Below, in pieces: positions 1 through 12,555 of a DNA stretch of 64,000 nucleotides. Where the stretch lies: positions 180,001 to 244,000 of the forward strand of contig CAJNDS010000069.1 in assembly GCA_905221605.1 (NCBI GenBank), read 5' to 3'. Source of the DNA: Symbiodinium natans (Eukaryota > Sar > Dinophyceae > Suessiales > Symbiodiniaceae). The notes under the pieces were generated by a model that saw only the letters and a program-made list of their open reading frames with translations, had not been told where the DNA came from and ran no database searches. The translations under genes were made by a program, and so were the position numbers. Position 1 is the first letter of the stretch, and each line of letters begins with the position of its first letter.

Positions 1-1142
1 TCCCAAGCTCACCTCCACAGCACCGCTCGACTCCGGGCCTGATGAGGTTGTCGTTGTTGGCGCTGCTTCCACACTGCACGGGCAATACCCGCCAGAGCAG
101 TCGCCGGTGAGCTCGTTCGTCGGCTTGTCATAGCTGGCTGAGTTTGCTGATCCGCTCGGGAAGAAGCTGTTCGGATAGCAGGAGCTCTCAAAGCCGTGCT
201 TGACGCAGATGTCGTAGTACTCCTTGGTTTCCATGAAGCTGGCAAGGCATGAGTTGATCAGCCCCGGCACAGCCGAGCCGGGTTTGGTCATCGCCAAAGT
301 CGTGCCGTTGACGGCCCAGCCCTTCTGCCCCGTCTGGACGTAGGCGAACTCTGTGCCGAAGCCTGACCAAAGGCTGCAATCCCATTCTGCTGCCACGTCT
401 GCGGAGGCACACTGGTAGAGGTGAGCTTGGTCCGCGTAGAGGAACACCGCATCACCCTCGCCGTTGCGCAGCATCCGCATGGCATCGTCGTTCTCGGGGC
501 CGACCACCAGGGTGTAGTTGGACGAGTAGGGCTGGTTGGTGCACTTGTTGGTCACGTAGCCCAGTCCATCTGCTGTCGGAGCCCAACCACCAACGTCGAT
601 GATCGTCTTCCCGGCCAAGTCGTCCATGCCGCTGACCACCGGCTTGCCGTTCAAGAGCAAGGTCATGAGACCCGCCGGCTTGTTGTCGTCAAGGATGGCG
701 AGGGACCAGTCAGCCAGGGTGTCACGGAGTCCACGGCCATGGCTGTACGTCATGCAAGCGTCCAAGGTCCCATTCTCGAGCAGTGGCCCGAGCTTGCCAT
801 CTGAGGTCCAGCAGTTCAGCCAGCCCGTCTCCACCGCCTCGATGGTCAGGTTGTCACAGAGCGCAGTCATGCCGTCCGCGATGTCCTTGCCGATGCCAGC
901 GAGCTCACCCGTAGTCGTGTTCTTGTATGCGTAGGGGGGCCAATCCTAGGGCGCGCTAGCAGGCTCTATCTGTCTATCTGTCTTTGCCCGGGCCCTTCAA
1001 CCAAACCCACGCAAACCCTCACAAGGCAAAAGAGAAGAAAGAACAGAAGAAGAAAGAAGCGGCAAGGGTCGATGTCCATGCCGAACCTCAAGGTCACGCC
1101 GTGGACTGAGCCCAGGAGGCTCAGGAGGCTGGCGCTGCGCAT
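1..1142 (-). CDS. Secreted periplasmic-binding-protein-like protein, copy 1 (3' end cut by window edge)
   Basis: Two-exon minus-strand gene: exon 1 is 1071-1142 and exon 2 runs from 945 to beyond base 1, so about the last 11 codons lie outside the window. Exon 1 encodes a signal peptide (MRS.SLLSLLGSVHG) and the first strand of the binding domain, ending FGMDI; exon 2 opens DWPPYAYKN. The 125-nt intron begins GA (GACCCTTG) and ends CTAG before a G. The protein looks like a type-2 periplasmic binding protein (SBP_bac_3-like fold, family inferred from VTLRFGMDI-DWPPYAY and GELAGIGKDIADGM). It differs from the array copies near the C-terminal TTTT/serine stretch, where SSGPESS replaces SAGPTSS. 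Its upstream flank resembles that of copy 6, not of the internal copies. The ligand is unknown. Confidence 0.72.
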
Positions 1143-1609
1143 CAAGACGTACCTGGCTTGCTCAACCTACTGCATATATTGAAGTGTGCGCACTAGGGTA
1201 CACCATACGATGTTACTATATTGTAGTATACCATAGCATGTACTCGGCCGAGGGTACATGGTGGCAAAGAAGCCCTGGACGCAGACGAGGCTGGTGGGGA
1301 CAGGTCTCTGAGCCAAGCTGAAGCTTTTTGTGAGAAGCGTTGTTGCCACCCTTCGCCAACCCTAAGCCGACTAGGCCTGGGGCCCTGCACTGCAGGCACC
1401 TTTTCCGGTTTGGGGTATAGGCGCAATGCTGCAGAAAGCCTTCCGCTTCTCAAGTCAAGGTTCATCTTCGCAATCCAGAGCCACTACAGCCGCCCCTCTA
1501 AAGCCTCCTTAGAACCTAATGCAAATGGTGTAGTCCCTCTGACCCTAAACCCTACACCCTGAACCCTAGACCCTAAACCCTGAAGGGGGACGTCTGGGGC
1601 TCCAACCAC

Positions 1610-1632
1610 CTGAATTCCACGAGGTCTCGGCC
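1610..1632 (-). CDS. Candidate 23-nt micro-exon
   Basis: It sits between CCCTAAA-type repeats on its left and TTTAGGG-type repeats on its right, like the better-supported exons. The acceptor is CTCAG|G and the donor GTGGTT. It would encode RDLVEF. Too short to stand alone. Confidence 0.25.
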
Positions 1633-2705
1633 CTGAGGGTGCAAGGCATGTGCCACGGTTTAGGGATTAGGCTTTAGGGTTTATGAGTTGGGGCTTAGGG
1701 CTTCAAGGGATTAGGGCTTATGATTTGGGGTTTAGGGTTTATGATTTGGGGTGTAGGGTTTCAAGGGATTAGGGTTTATGGTTTGGGGTTTAGGGTTTCA
1801 AGGGATTAGGGTTTATGGTTTGGGTCTAGGTTCCGGTAGCAAAGAATTACATTTTGGGGTTCAGGGCTCCAAGCCTTAGGCTCGATTGCAATGAAAATGT
1901 ATCGGATTTCTGGGTTGAGGCTGGACCACTAAGCCTACCTAAAGGGCTACAGAGCAGTACCATGTAGGGTACAGTATCTAAAAACCCTAATCCCAAGAGC
2001 AAACCAGAGCCAACCCCAGACACAATTACCTTCGCCTCCAAAAGAAATCACCCCTTTGCCGCACTCTGTGAGAGTTTGGGGTCTCAGGTGTGCTGCAGGT
2101 CGGAAGGGCGGGGCCAGGCGGCTCGGCTGACGTCTGCAGGCTCTAGAGTGGCCTTTCAAAGACCTGGTGTCAACAAGACAAGCCAGGGCCTTCCTAGAAT
2201 AGGTTACAAGTGCCTTAACTACACTTGGTACAGCAAGGGGGGGGCCCTAAACACTAAACCCTAAAGGCCTCTGAGGCTTCTTGCGCCCTCACCCCCAGAT
2301 TCATCAACTCGGAAGCAGATCTGATAATAGTCACAATCATAGCAAATAATGATGTATGAGAAAGCCGCTATAACGACGATAAACATAATAACCACAATAC
2401 TAACAACAACAATAGTAAGATGACAATAACACTAACATAACGACCAGAACATACATACTAAGAACAATGAGGGAGCAACAACAAAAACAATAACAACAGC
2501 AACAACAATAACACTGCTACTGCTACTTTCTCGGTGGCGCCCATTGCACGACAACCCTGAAACTGCGGAGCTCCAAAGAGCCAACCCGCAGCTCTGAGCA
2601 ATTTTTACGTCTTAGGGGAGGTTCAAGGGCGTGTTTAGGATTTGGGACCCAGGGCCCCCAAACCATAAAGCCCTTCCTAAGCCCCAAAGGCCTAAAGGCC
2701 CTGAA

Positions 2706-2749
2706 GCTAAACCCTAAACCCTAAACCCTAAACCCTAAACCCTAAACCC
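2706..2749. repeat. Interstitial (CCCTAAA)n tract
   Basis: About six near-perfect CCCTAAA units on the plus strand. In the sense of the neighbouring minus-strand exon this is a TTTAGGG array just after its donor. Confidence 0.9.
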
Positions 2750-2757
2750 CGACTTAC

Positions 2758-2809
2758 ACTCGCAAGCCTTGAGTCGTAGGTTGCCCAGCCATATGGGGAG
2801 CCCCACATC
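2758..2809 (-). CDS. Candidate 52-nt exon, unknown gene
   Basis: The acceptor is CATCCAG|G and the donor a consensus GTAAGT. The phase-0 translation is DVGLPIWLGNLRLKACE. It lies between a CCCTAAA array (left) and a TTTAGGG array (right), the same geometry as the AFG1-like exons. The parent gene is unrecognised. Confidence 0.45.
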
Positions 2810-2856
2810 CTGGATGCTTAAGGTTGGGGGGGGTGTAGGACCAGGAAGCGGAAAGG

Positions 2857-2974
2857 GTTTAGGGTTTAGGGTTTAGGGTTTAGGGTTTAGGGTTTAGGGT
2901 TTAGGGTTTAGGGTTTAGGGTTTAGGGTTTAGGGTTTAGGGTTTAGGGTTTAGGGTTTAGGGTTTAGGGTTTAG
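2857..2974. repeat. Interstitial (TTTAGGG)n array
   Basis: About 17 perfect TTTAGGG units, the longest perfect run on this side of the window. It faces the CCCTAAA tract at 2,706-2,749 across a roughly 108-bp unique block. It is interstitial, not a chromosome end. Confidence 0.95.
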
Positions 2975-3814
2975 GTTTTCTCAACCCTCCCGAAACTCTA
3001 GGTGTATGGCCTTGAGGAGGACTACGAGGCTCGCAAGGTTCAAGGTTCGGATCCCAGATGCGGTAGGGATTCAGCCTTTGGGGGGGGGGGGGGGGCCTAA
3101 ACCCAAAAACCGGGGATTAAAATTAACGCGAAGAAGCAAGTACATAGAACCCCCTGATAAACAAGCAGACCGTAGTGGGCGTTGGGCTCCAAAAGCATAT
3201 TGCCCTTTTCACCCTTCGTTTGACTCTGGGACCTTCTGCTTATAACTATGAACGTGTGAGCCGGCGAAGGGTTTAGGGTTTAGGGTGATAGGGGCAGCCG
3301 TATACTAAACTCAACGGGTCTTCTTCTCCAACAGCTGTAGTTGTGCAGAACCTTGGAATTACGAAGAAAGTATTGATTCTTGCAAGATGTCTTCAGATTC
3401 AAGTATATTAAATCGTTTTTTATTGACAATAATGCTGCTGCAGCAGATACACCTTCATCAGTCCTTGATGAACCAGTTAATCCACGTTTTCTACAATTGA
3501 AGGTACCATGACATCACACAATGAAAAAGCTCAGGGGATTAGAGCGGGATAATCCTGGCCATTTTTCGGCCCCCTGTACATCCCTAAAGCCCTACATCCC
3601 ACGCCCCAAACTCCTCTAACCCTAAACTAACCTTGAACCCTAAACCCCTTGAAGCCTTAGGCCCTAGACAGGATCTGAGGACACTACCAATCTCCAGAGT
3701 GGGACCAATCTGCTTCGGGCGCCAGCATCGCGAAACCTGCCTCAAGCACGACTTTCGGGTTGTTTTCTAGGTTTTGGGTGTAGAGTTTAGGGTTTAGGGT
3801 TTGGGTCTAGGCTA

Positions 3815-3900
3815 GTTACATGGTCCCTTCGTATGGGCCCTTAAATGGGGGGCCCCCCTATCACCCCTTATATAGCGGCCATATTAAGGGACCATGTAAC
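3815..3900. mobile_element. MITE-like hairpin, 86 bp
   Basis: The ends are inverted copies of GTTACATGGTCCCTT, with partial pairing continuing inward (GTATGG against CCATAT). No coding capacity. Confidence 0.6.
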
Positions 3901-5154
3901 TTCAAGATTTACGGGTTTCTGGTTTAGGGTTTAGGGCTTAGGGCCTTCGGGTTTAGGGCATTATGCTTTTGTTGGCTTTGTTTTGTTGGCGGATGTAGGG
4001 CTCCGAAAGTTCCAGGGTTTAGGGTTTAGGGTTTTTTTAGGGTTTAGGGTTTACGGCTTTCGGCTTTCGGGTTTAGAGTTGGCTTTCGGGGTGTTAGGGC
4101 GCGGGGCTTAGGGTTGAGGGACCCTGCCCCCCGCAAACCCAAAAACGATGACCCAGTGAACCCTAAACCCCTGAAACGGACGAAAGTCCCCAACGCTTGG
4201 TGCGGAGGCTGTAAATTACCCCTCACTAGGGGTAGGGTTCAAGGCTTAGGGTTTAGGGCTTCGGGTTTAGGGTATAGGGTACGAGCCGCTATTTGGGAAA
4301 TATCCATATTGTTCAGGGTTTACGATTTATCAGGGTCAGTGAAAAAACTGCACCGGGGCGGCAGATCGAAAGGTGCTCAGATAGTGTGAATGCTTGAAGG
4401 CTAAGCCTGGCAGGCATTTGTGGTTGCTACGGTTTAGGGTTTAGGGTTTAGGGTTTAAGGTTTAGGGTTTAGGGTTTAGGGTTTAGGGTCTAGGGTCTAG
4501 GGTCTAGGGTCTCGGGTCTAGGGTCTCGGGTTGGGGGCTTAAGGTTTAGGGTTTAGATGACCTCGCGGGCAAGTTCTCCACAAAACCCGCTGCCAGCTCT
4601 AAACATTCAAGACCTTATAAGTTAGAAGCCCTGAGCATGCCTGGTCGTCAATCGGATAACGAAGCGAGCAGTTTTCTCGCTTCGGAAGGCAAAGTACAAG
4701 AAAGTTCCCTAGGAAGTGAACGGATCACGTAAGATGAAGGGTACAGTTATGGAGTTGTGAACCGTCTTGGGCGTGTCACGCACAAGTTAAGCTGCGTGTG
4801 GTTATGTGAAGGGTAACTGGGCGCATCGGTCAGATGCACAGTCGCTTATGCTGCGGTGAAATCAGAGCCGGTTTTCGGCGATTTGATCCGACACGCAAGG
4901 CGGACCTGCGTTCTAGAACTACTATCATAAGCTCTAAGCCCCAAGTGTTACACGGCAGCAGGCTCACAAGCAATGTCCAGCGCCGATCCGGCCACGGAAT
5001 GACACTGAACCAACAAGCATGCTCGCACCGATGAAAAATGCAACACATGATGGGCAGCAAACCCTAAACCCTAAACCCTAAACCCGAAACCCCTAAACCC
5101 TAAATCCCCATGTCGCCGATTTTCCCGGTGTCTCCGCAAGCCGGTGCTGGCATC

Positions 5155-5195
5155 CTTCAAGCCGGGAGCCGGTGACAAATGAAGACCAGGAAGGC
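5155..5195 (-). CDS. Candidate 41-nt exon
   Basis: The acceptor is TCGCAG|G and the donor GA. It reads LPGLHLSPAPGLK in one phase and has CCCTAAA repeats to the left and TTTAGGG repeats to the right. Weak on its own. Confidence 0.28.
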
Positions 5196-6252
5196 CTGCG
5201 ATAGGGCTTCGGGTTGAAGGGTTTAGGGTTTAGGGTTTGGGGTTTAGGGTTTACGGTTTGGGGTTTAAGGGTTTAAGGATGTTTGAGGGTTTAGGAGTTT
5301 ATAGGGTTTAGGGCTTTAAGGGCTTAAGGATGTTTAAGGGTTTAGGAGTTTAGGGTTGAGGGTTTAAGAAAGGGGGGCTGTATCGGTTGAGGGTTTAGGG
5401 TTTAAGGGTTTAGGGGTTTAGGGTTTAAGGGTTTAAGAGGTTTAGGAGGTTAGAAGTTTAGGTGTACAGGGCTTAGGAGTTTAGTGTTCACGGGCTTAGG
5501 AGTTTAGGGTTTAAGGGAGTCTGGTTTTGGGAAGAAAGTGTTTCATCACTCTGCTCGTCACCGTGCACTTCTGAGATACCGTTGCACAAGAGCCGCTTAA
5601 AGATTTAAGGGCTTAGGGTTCAAGGTTTATAAGATAAATTCTAAGGTTTGTAGGAACCAGTGCATTGGCACATTGAATTCAAGGAGCCAGTTGCTTCGAG
5701 ATCTTCCTGGTGTAGGGCTCGGCACATCGCTTGGGTTGCTTTGCGTTGAGGGTCCCTTGTGCTCAACTTAGAGGACATGCCTGAGATCGAGCTCCTGACG
5801 AGCAGAAAGGACTGAACCTGCACTGGTCACTCTGCAGTCGCCTGGCCTTCGAGCATGCGTCTCAATGTGCACTGCTTGGTGTTTTTTTTGGCATTGCTCT
5901 TAGTCATGGCACGCGGCGAGCCTGGAGTACCGGTGCTCCTTTCGGCCCGCGATCACGTTTCGTGACTTTTCGTGCTTCAGTACATGTTGCGGGGGGGGTC
6001 TCTAGCAAGTCCGCCAGCCCCCCAAAAGACATGCAAGGGTCAGTCTTAAAACGGAACGTGTTGCGTGAAGACCTGCTTCAAACAGTCAGTACCTGCTTCG
6101 GAGCCTTCCTGGCTTCTTGCAGCTTCTGCACTTCAAAGCGGCTGCTGTGTAGCAAGCTACTATGTAGACTGCCTCACAGCAGGCTCGTGGATCCAAAACA
6201 GAACTCAAATTCAAGCTGTCAAACACCATTGAAAACATGAAAAGGCCTCAGC

Positions 6253-7419
6253 TCAGAGAAGAGACATGGAGATCAGGCCGGCAAGGGATCCCAAGCTCAC
6301 CTCCACAGCACCGCTCGACGTCGGGCCTGCTGAGGTGGTCGTTGTTGGCGCTGCTTCCACACTGCACGGGCAATACCCGCCAGAGCAGTCGCCGGTGAGC
6401 TCGTTCGTCGGCTTGTCATAGCTGGCTGAGTTTGCTGATCCGCTTGGGAAGAAGCTGTTCGGATAGCAGGAGCTCTCAAAGCCGTGCTTGACGCAGATGT
6501 CGTAGTACTCCTTGGTTTCCATGAAGCTGGCAAGGCATGAGTTGATCAGCCCCGGCACAGCCGAGCCGGGTTTGGTCATCGCCAAAGTCGTGCCGTTGAC
6601 GGCCCAGCCCTTCTGCCCCGTCTGGACGTAGGCGAACTCTGTGCCGAAGCCTGACCAAAGGCTGCAATCCCATTCTGCCGCCACGTCTGCGGAGGCACAC
6701 TGGTAGAGGTGAGCTTGGTCCGCATAGAGGAACACCGCATCGCCCTCGCCGTTGCGCAGCATCCGCATGGCATCGTCGTTCTCGGGGCCGACCACCAGGG
6801 TGTAGTTGGACGAGTAGGGCTGGTTGGTGCACTTGTTGGTCACGTAGCCCAGTCCATCTGCCGTCGGAGCCCAACCACCAACGTCGATGATCGTCTTCCC
6901 GGCCAAGTCGTCCATGCCGCTGACCACCGGCTTGCCGTTCAAGAGCAAGGTCATGAGACCCGCCGGCTTGTTGTCGTCAAGGATGGCGAGGGACCAGTCA
7001 GCCAGGGTGTCACGGAGTCCACGGCCATGGCTGTACGTCATGCAAGCGTCCAAGGTCCCATTCTCGAGCAGTGGCCCGAGCTTGCCATCTGAGGTCCAGC
7101 AGTTCAGCCAGCCCGTCTCCACCGCCTCGATGGTCAGGTTGTCACAGAGCGCCGTCATGCCGTCCGCGATGTCCTTGCCGATGCCAGCGAGCTCACCCGT
7201 AGTCGTGTTCTTGTATGCGTAGGGGGGCCAATCCTAGGGTGCGCTAGCAGGCTCTATCTGTCTATCTGTCTTTGCCCGGGCCCTTCAACCAAACCCACGC
7301 AAACCCTCACCAGGCAAAAAAAAAGAACGAGCAGACAGACGAGGGTCGATGTCCATGCCGAACCTCAAGGTCACGCCGTGGACTGAGCCCAGGAGGCTCA
7401 GGAGGCTGACGCTGCGCAT
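6253..7419 (-). CDS. Secreted periplasmic-binding-protein-like protein, copy 2
   Basis: Exon 1 is 7348-7419 (24 codons) and exon 2 is 6253-7233 (326 codons plus stop), giving 350 aa. The 114-nt intron has a GA donor and CTAG|G acceptor. The ATG was chosen because it opens a signal peptide (MRSVSLLSLLGSVHG) and because the join restores VTLRFGMDI-DWPPYAY, the usual first strand of a type-2 periplasmic binding domain. Many cysteines and five N-X-S/T sequons (NTT, NLT, NGT, NYT, NGT) indicate secretion. The tail has a threonine/serine run followed by a hydrophobic end (LGSLAGLISMSLL), which could be a GPI-anchor signal or a membrane tether. Ligand capture at the cell surface is plausible; the substrate cannot be read. 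Residue 61 is Ala (EAVETG). Upstream ORFs on the opposite strand are shadows. Confidence 0.8.
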
Positions 7420-8359
7420 CAAGACGTACCTGGCTTGCTAAGCAGATCCTATGGGAAACGTGGGCACCAACTCGCGCACGACTCACTTAGCCTGGTACAA
7501 CAAGACGTATTCGGCGCAGTATGCTATAATACTATAGCATGTCGTACTCTTTGTATCATGCCTGCTACGCTGCGAAAAACTTTACTATCCATGCTGTAGT
7601 ACACGCAAAAAAGGTACATCGTACAACGTAGTATACATGCTATTACAGTAGTACTGAATCCCGGGTACATGGTGGCAAAGAAGCCACGGGACGCAGAAGA
7701 GGCTGGTGAGGGCAGGTCTCTGAGCCAACAGCTAACGCCTTTTCCGAAGGGTTGTTGCCAACTCCCTGGGCCCGCAGGCACCTTTCCGGTTTGGGAGCCG
7801 GCGGCAAATCTGTATCGGCTGAGGGTCGAGGGGTTCAGTTTAGGGTTTAGGGTTTAAGGGTTTAGGGGTTTAGGGTTTAGTGTTCAGTGGTTGCGTAAGG
7901 GTTTTTTAAAGTTGAAAGAAGTTTAATGAGGGCTTAGGGTTTAGGGTTTCTCTGAAATTACGCAGAAGGTGGTTCATCACTTTACAGTCGCCTTGCACTC
8001 GAGCACGTGCGTCGGTGTGCACTGCGCGAGTCCAGCCTGGAGTACCGGTGCTCCATTCGGCCGGCAATCGCATTTCGCGACTTGTGGCTTTCGTGCTTCA
8101 GTACATGTTTGGGGGGGGGTCTCTAGCAAGTCTGCCAGCCCCCCAAAAGACGTGCAAGGGTCAGTCTTGAAACGAGATGTCGTGCATGAAGATCAGTAGC
8201 TGCTTCTGAGCCTTCCTGGCTTCTTGCAGCTTCTGCACTTCAAAGCGGCTGCTGTGTAGCAAGCTACTATGTAGACTGCCTCACAGCAGGCTCGTGGATC
8301 CAAAACAGAACTCAAATTCAAGCTGTCAAACACCATTGAAAACATGAAAAGGCCTCAGC

Positions 8360-9515
8360 TCAGAGAAGAGACATGGAGATCAGGCCGGCAAGGGATCCCA
8401 AGCTCACCTCCACAGCACCGCTCGACGTCGGGCCTGCTGAGGTGGTCGTTGTTGGCGCTGCTTCCACACTGCACGGGCAATACCCGCCAGAGCAGTCGCC
8501 GGTGAGCTCGTTCGTCGGCTTGTCATAGCTGGCTGAGTTTGCTGATCCGCTTGGGAAGAAGCTGTTCGGATAGCAGGAGCTCTCAAAGCCGTGCTTGACG
8601 CAGATGTCGTAGTACTCCTTGGTTTCCATGAAGCTGGCAAGGCATGAGTTGATCAGCCCCGGCACAGCCGAGCCGGGTTTGGTCATCGCCAAAGTCGTGC
8701 CGTTGACGGCCCAGCCCTTCTGCCCCGTCTGGACGTAGGCGAACTCTGTGCCGAAGCCTGACCAAAGGCTGCAATCCCATTCTGCCGCCACGTCTGCGGA
8801 GGCACACTGGTAGAGGTGAGCTTGGTCCGCATAGAGGAACACCGCATCGCCCTCGCCGTTGCGCAGCATCCGCATGGCATCGTCGTTCTCGGGGCCGACC
8901 ACCAGGGTGTAGTTGGACGAGTAGGGCTGGTTGGTGCACTTGTTGGTCACGTAGCCCAGTCCATCTGCCGTCGGAGCCCAACCACCAACGTCGATGATCG
9001 TCTTCCCGGCCAAGTCGTCCATGCCGCTGACCACCGGCTTGCCGTTCAAGAGCAAGGTCATGAGACCCGCCGGCTTGTTGTCGTCAAGGATGGCGAGGGA
9101 CCAGTCAGCCAGGGTGTCACGGAGTCCACGGCCATGGCTGTACGTCATGCAAGCGTCCAAGGTCCCATTCTCGAGCAGTGGCCCGAGCTTGCCATCTGAA
9201 GTCCAGCAGTTCAGCCAGCCCGTCTCCACCGACTCGATGGTCAGGTTGTCACAGAGCGCAGTCATGCCGTCCGCGATGTCCTTGCCGATGCCAGCGAGCT
9301 CACCCGTAGTCGTGTTCTTGTATGCGTAGGGGGGCCAATCCTAGGGCCTAGCCGGCTCTATCTGACTTTGCCCGGGCCCTTCAACCAAACCCACGCAAAC
9401 CCTCACCAGGCAAGAAAAAAGAACGAGCAGACAGACGAGGGTCGATGTCCATGCCGAACCTCAAGGTCACGCCGTGGACTGAGCCCAGGAGGCTCAGGAG
9501 GCTGGCGCTGCGCAT
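8360..9515 (-). CDS. Secreted periplasmic-binding-protein-like protein, copy 3
   Basis: Exon 1 is 9444-9515 and exon 2 is 8360-9340; the intron is 103 nt with the same GA...CTAG|G boundaries. The 350-aa product matches copy 2 apart from Ser for Ala at residue 61 (ESVETG) and Ala for Val in the signal peptide. The DNA differs from copy 2 in the spacer and at synonymous sites, so the protein is conserved under selection or gene conversion. Signal peptide, five sequons and hydrophobic C-terminus are as in copy 2. This copy and copy 5 share the same spacer type. Confidence 0.8.
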
Positions 9516-10449
9516 CAAGACGTACCTGGCTTGCTAAGCAGATCCTATCGGAAACGTGGGCACCAACTCGCGCACGACTCACTCAGCCTAGTACAGCAAG
9601 ACGTATTCGGCGCAGTATGCTATAGCATGTCGTACTCTTTGTATCATGCCTGCTACGCTGCGAAAAACTTTACTATCCATGCTGTAGTACACGCAAAAAA
9701 GGTACATCGTACAACATAGTATACATGCTAGTATAGTAGTACTGAATCCCGGGTACATGGTGGCAAAGAAGCCACAGGACGCAGACGAGGCTGGTGAGGG
9801 CAGGTCTCTGAGCCAACAGCTAACGCCTTTTCCGAAGGGTTGTTGCCAACTCCCTGGGCCCGCAGGCACCTTTCCGGTTTGGGAGCCGGCGGCAAATCTG
9901 TATCGGTTGAGGGTCGAGGGGTTCAGTTTATAGGGTTTAGGGTTTAAGGGTTTAGGGGTTTAGGGCTTAGTGTTCAGTGGTTGCGTAAGGGTTGATTAAA
10001 GTTGAAAGAAGTTTAATGAGGGCTTAGGGTTTAGGATTTCTCTGAAATTACGCAGAAGGTGGTTCATCACTTTGCAGTCGCCTTGCACTCGAGCACGTGC
10101 GTCGGTGTGCACTGCGCGAGTCCAGCCTGGAGTACCGGTGCTCCATTCGGCCGGCAATCGCATTTCGCGACTTGTGGCTTTCGTGCTTCAGTACATGTTT
10201 GGGGGGGGGTCTCTAGCAAGTCTGCCAGCCCCCCAAAAGACGTGCAAGGGTCAGTCTTGAAACGAGATGTCGTGCATGAAGATCAGTAGCTGCTTCGGAG
10301 CCTTCCTGGCTTCTTGCAGCTTCTGCGCTTCAAAGCGGCTGCTGTGTAGCGAGCTACTATGTAGACTGCCTCACAGCAGGCTCGTGGATCCAAAACAGAA
10401 CTCAAATTCAAGCTGTCAAACACCATTGAAAACATGAAAAGGCTTCAGC

Positions 10450-11616
10450 TCAGAGAAGAGACATGGAGATCAGGCCAGCAAGGGATCCCAAGCTCACCTC
10501 CACAGCACCGCTCGACGTCGGGCCTGCTGAGGTTGTCGTTGTTGGCGCTGCTTCCACACTGCACGGGCAATACCCGCCAGAGCAGTCGCCGGTGAGCTCG
10601 TTCGTCGGCTTGTCATAGCTGGCTGAGTTTGCTGATCCGCTTGGGAAGAAGCTGTTCGGATAGCAGGAGCTCTCAAAGCCGTGCTTGACGCAGATGTCGT
10701 AGTACTCCTTGGTTTCCATGAAGCTGGCAAGGCATGAGTTGATCAGCCCCGGCACAGCCGAGCCGGGTTTGGTCATCGCCAAAGTCGTGCCGTTGACGGC
10801 CCAGCCCTTCTGCCCCGTCTGGACGTAGGCGAACTCTGTGCCGAAGCCTGACCAAAGGCTGCAATCCCATTCTGCTGCCACGTCTGCGGAGGCACACTGG
10901 TAGAGGTGAGCTTGGTCCGCATAGAGGAACACTGCATCACCCTCGCCGTTGCGCAGCATCCGCATGGCATCGTCGTTCTCGGGGCCGACCACCAGGGTGT
11001 AGTTGGACGAGTAGGGCTGGTTGGTGCACTTGTTGGTCACGTAGCCCAGTCCATCTGCCGTCGGAGCCCAACCACCAACGTCGATGATCGTCTTCCCGGC
11101 CAAGTCGTCCATGCCGCTGACCACCGGCTTGCCGTTCAAGAGCAAGGTCATGAGACCCGCCGGCTTGTTGTCGTCAAGGATGGCGAGGGACCAGTCAGCC
11201 AGGGTGTCACGGAGTCCACGGCCATGGCTGTACGTCATGCAAGCGTCCAAGGTCCCATTCTCGAGCAGTGGCCCGAGCTTGCCATCTGAGGTCCAGCAGT
11301 TCAGCCAGCCCGTCTCCACCGCCTCGATGGTCAGGTTGTCACAGAGCGCCGTCATGCCGTCCGCGATGTCCTTGCCGATGCCAGCGAGCTCACCCGTAGT
11401 CGTGTTCTTGTATGCGTAGGGGGGCCAATCCTAGGGTGCGCTAGCAGGCTCTATCTGTCTATCTGTCTTTGCCCGGGCCCTTCAACCAAACCCACGCAAA
11501 CCCTCACCAGGCAAAAAAAAAGAACGAGCAGACAGACGAGGGTCGATGTCCATGCCGAACCTCAAGGTCACGCCGTGGACTGAGCCCAGGAGGCTCAGGA
11601 GGCTGACGCTGCGCAT
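10450..11616 (-). CDS. Secreted periplasmic-binding-protein-like protein, copy 4
   Basis: Exon 1 is 11545-11616 and exon 2 is 10450-11430; the intron is 114 nt, GA...CTAG|G. Protein type is EAVETG, as in copy 2, and the upstream spacer also matches copy 2, making copies 2 and 4 one half of the dimer repeat. Silent differences (for example the Gln/Ala codons around 10,870-10,940) separate its 3' half from copies 2, 3 and 5. Product 350 aa, secreted, binding-protein-like. Confidence 0.8.
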
Positions 11617-12555
11617 CAAGACGTACCTGGCTTGCTAAGCAGATCCTATGGGAAACGTGGGCACCAACTCGCGCACGACTCACTTAGCCTGGTACAACAA
11701 GACGTATTCGGCGCAGTATGCTATAATACTATAGCATGTCGTACTCTTTGTATCATGCCTGCTACGCTGCGAAAAACTTTACTATCCATGCTGTAGTACA
11801 CGCAAAAAAGGTACATCGTACAACGTAGTATACATGCTATTACAGTAGTACTGAATCCCGGGTACATGGTGGCAAAGAAGCCACGGGACGCAGAAGAGGC
11901 TGGTGAGGGCAGGTCTCTGAGCCAACAGCTAACGCCTTTTCCGAAGGGTTGTTGCCAACTCCCTGGGCCCGCAGGCACCTTTCCGGTTTGGGAGCCGGCG
12001 GCAAATCTGTATCGGCTGAGGGTCGAGGGGTTCAGTTTAGGGTTTAGGGTTTAAGGGTTTAGGGGTTTAGGGTTTAGTGTTCAGTGGTTGCGTAAGGGTT
12101 TATTAAAGTTGAAAGAAGTTTAATGAGGGCTTAGGGTTTAGGGTTTCTCTGAAATTACGCAGAAGGTGGTTCATCACTTTACAGTCGCCTTGCACTCGAG
12201 CACGTGCGTCGGTGTGCACTGCGCGAGTCCAGCCTGGAGTGCCGGTGCTCCATTCGGCCGGCAATCGCATTTCGCGACTTGTGGCTTTCGTGCTTCAGTA
12301 CATGTTTGGGGGGGGTCTCTAGCAAGTCTGCCAGCCCCCCAAAAGACGTGCAAGGGTCAGTCTTGAAACGAGATGTCGTGCATGAAGATCAGTAGCTGCT
12401 TCTGAGCCTTCCTGGCTTCTTGCAGCTTCTGCACTTCAAAGCGGCTGCTGTGTAGCAAGCTACTATGTAGACTGCCTCACAGCAGGCTCGTGGATCCAAA
12501 ACAGAACTCAAATTCAAGCTGTCAAACACCATTGAAAACATGAAAAGGCCTCAGC

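Larger units (their letters stand above)
1500..5520. repeat. Telomere-like repeat DNA splitting copy 1 from the array
   Basis: About 4 kb of TTTAGGG/CCCTAAA repeats and degenerate relatives, alternating with short unique blocks, some of which read as minus-strand exons. No long ORF. The stretch 2,280-2,520 is A/C/T-rich simple sequence (ACAATAA-like), and 3,300-3,540 is AT-rich and unrecognised. 4,570-5,050 is unique DNA with no feature I can support. Confidence 0.7.

Noticed and set aside
421-934. Plus-strand ORFs of 127 and 111 codons repeated in each array copy
   Set aside because: They are mirror frames of the binding-protein exon, with no signal or motif of their own.
2857-2974. Chromosome end (telomere) at the long TTTAGGG run
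   Set aside because: Unique DNA continues on both sides, and tracts in both orientations recur throughout the window; they are interstitial.
3386-3511. 41-codon AT-rich reading frame (DVFRFKYIKSFFIDNN...)
   Set aside because: Short, no splice support, no family; composition differs from neighbouring exons. It may be a fragment of foreign DNA, but nothing more can be said.
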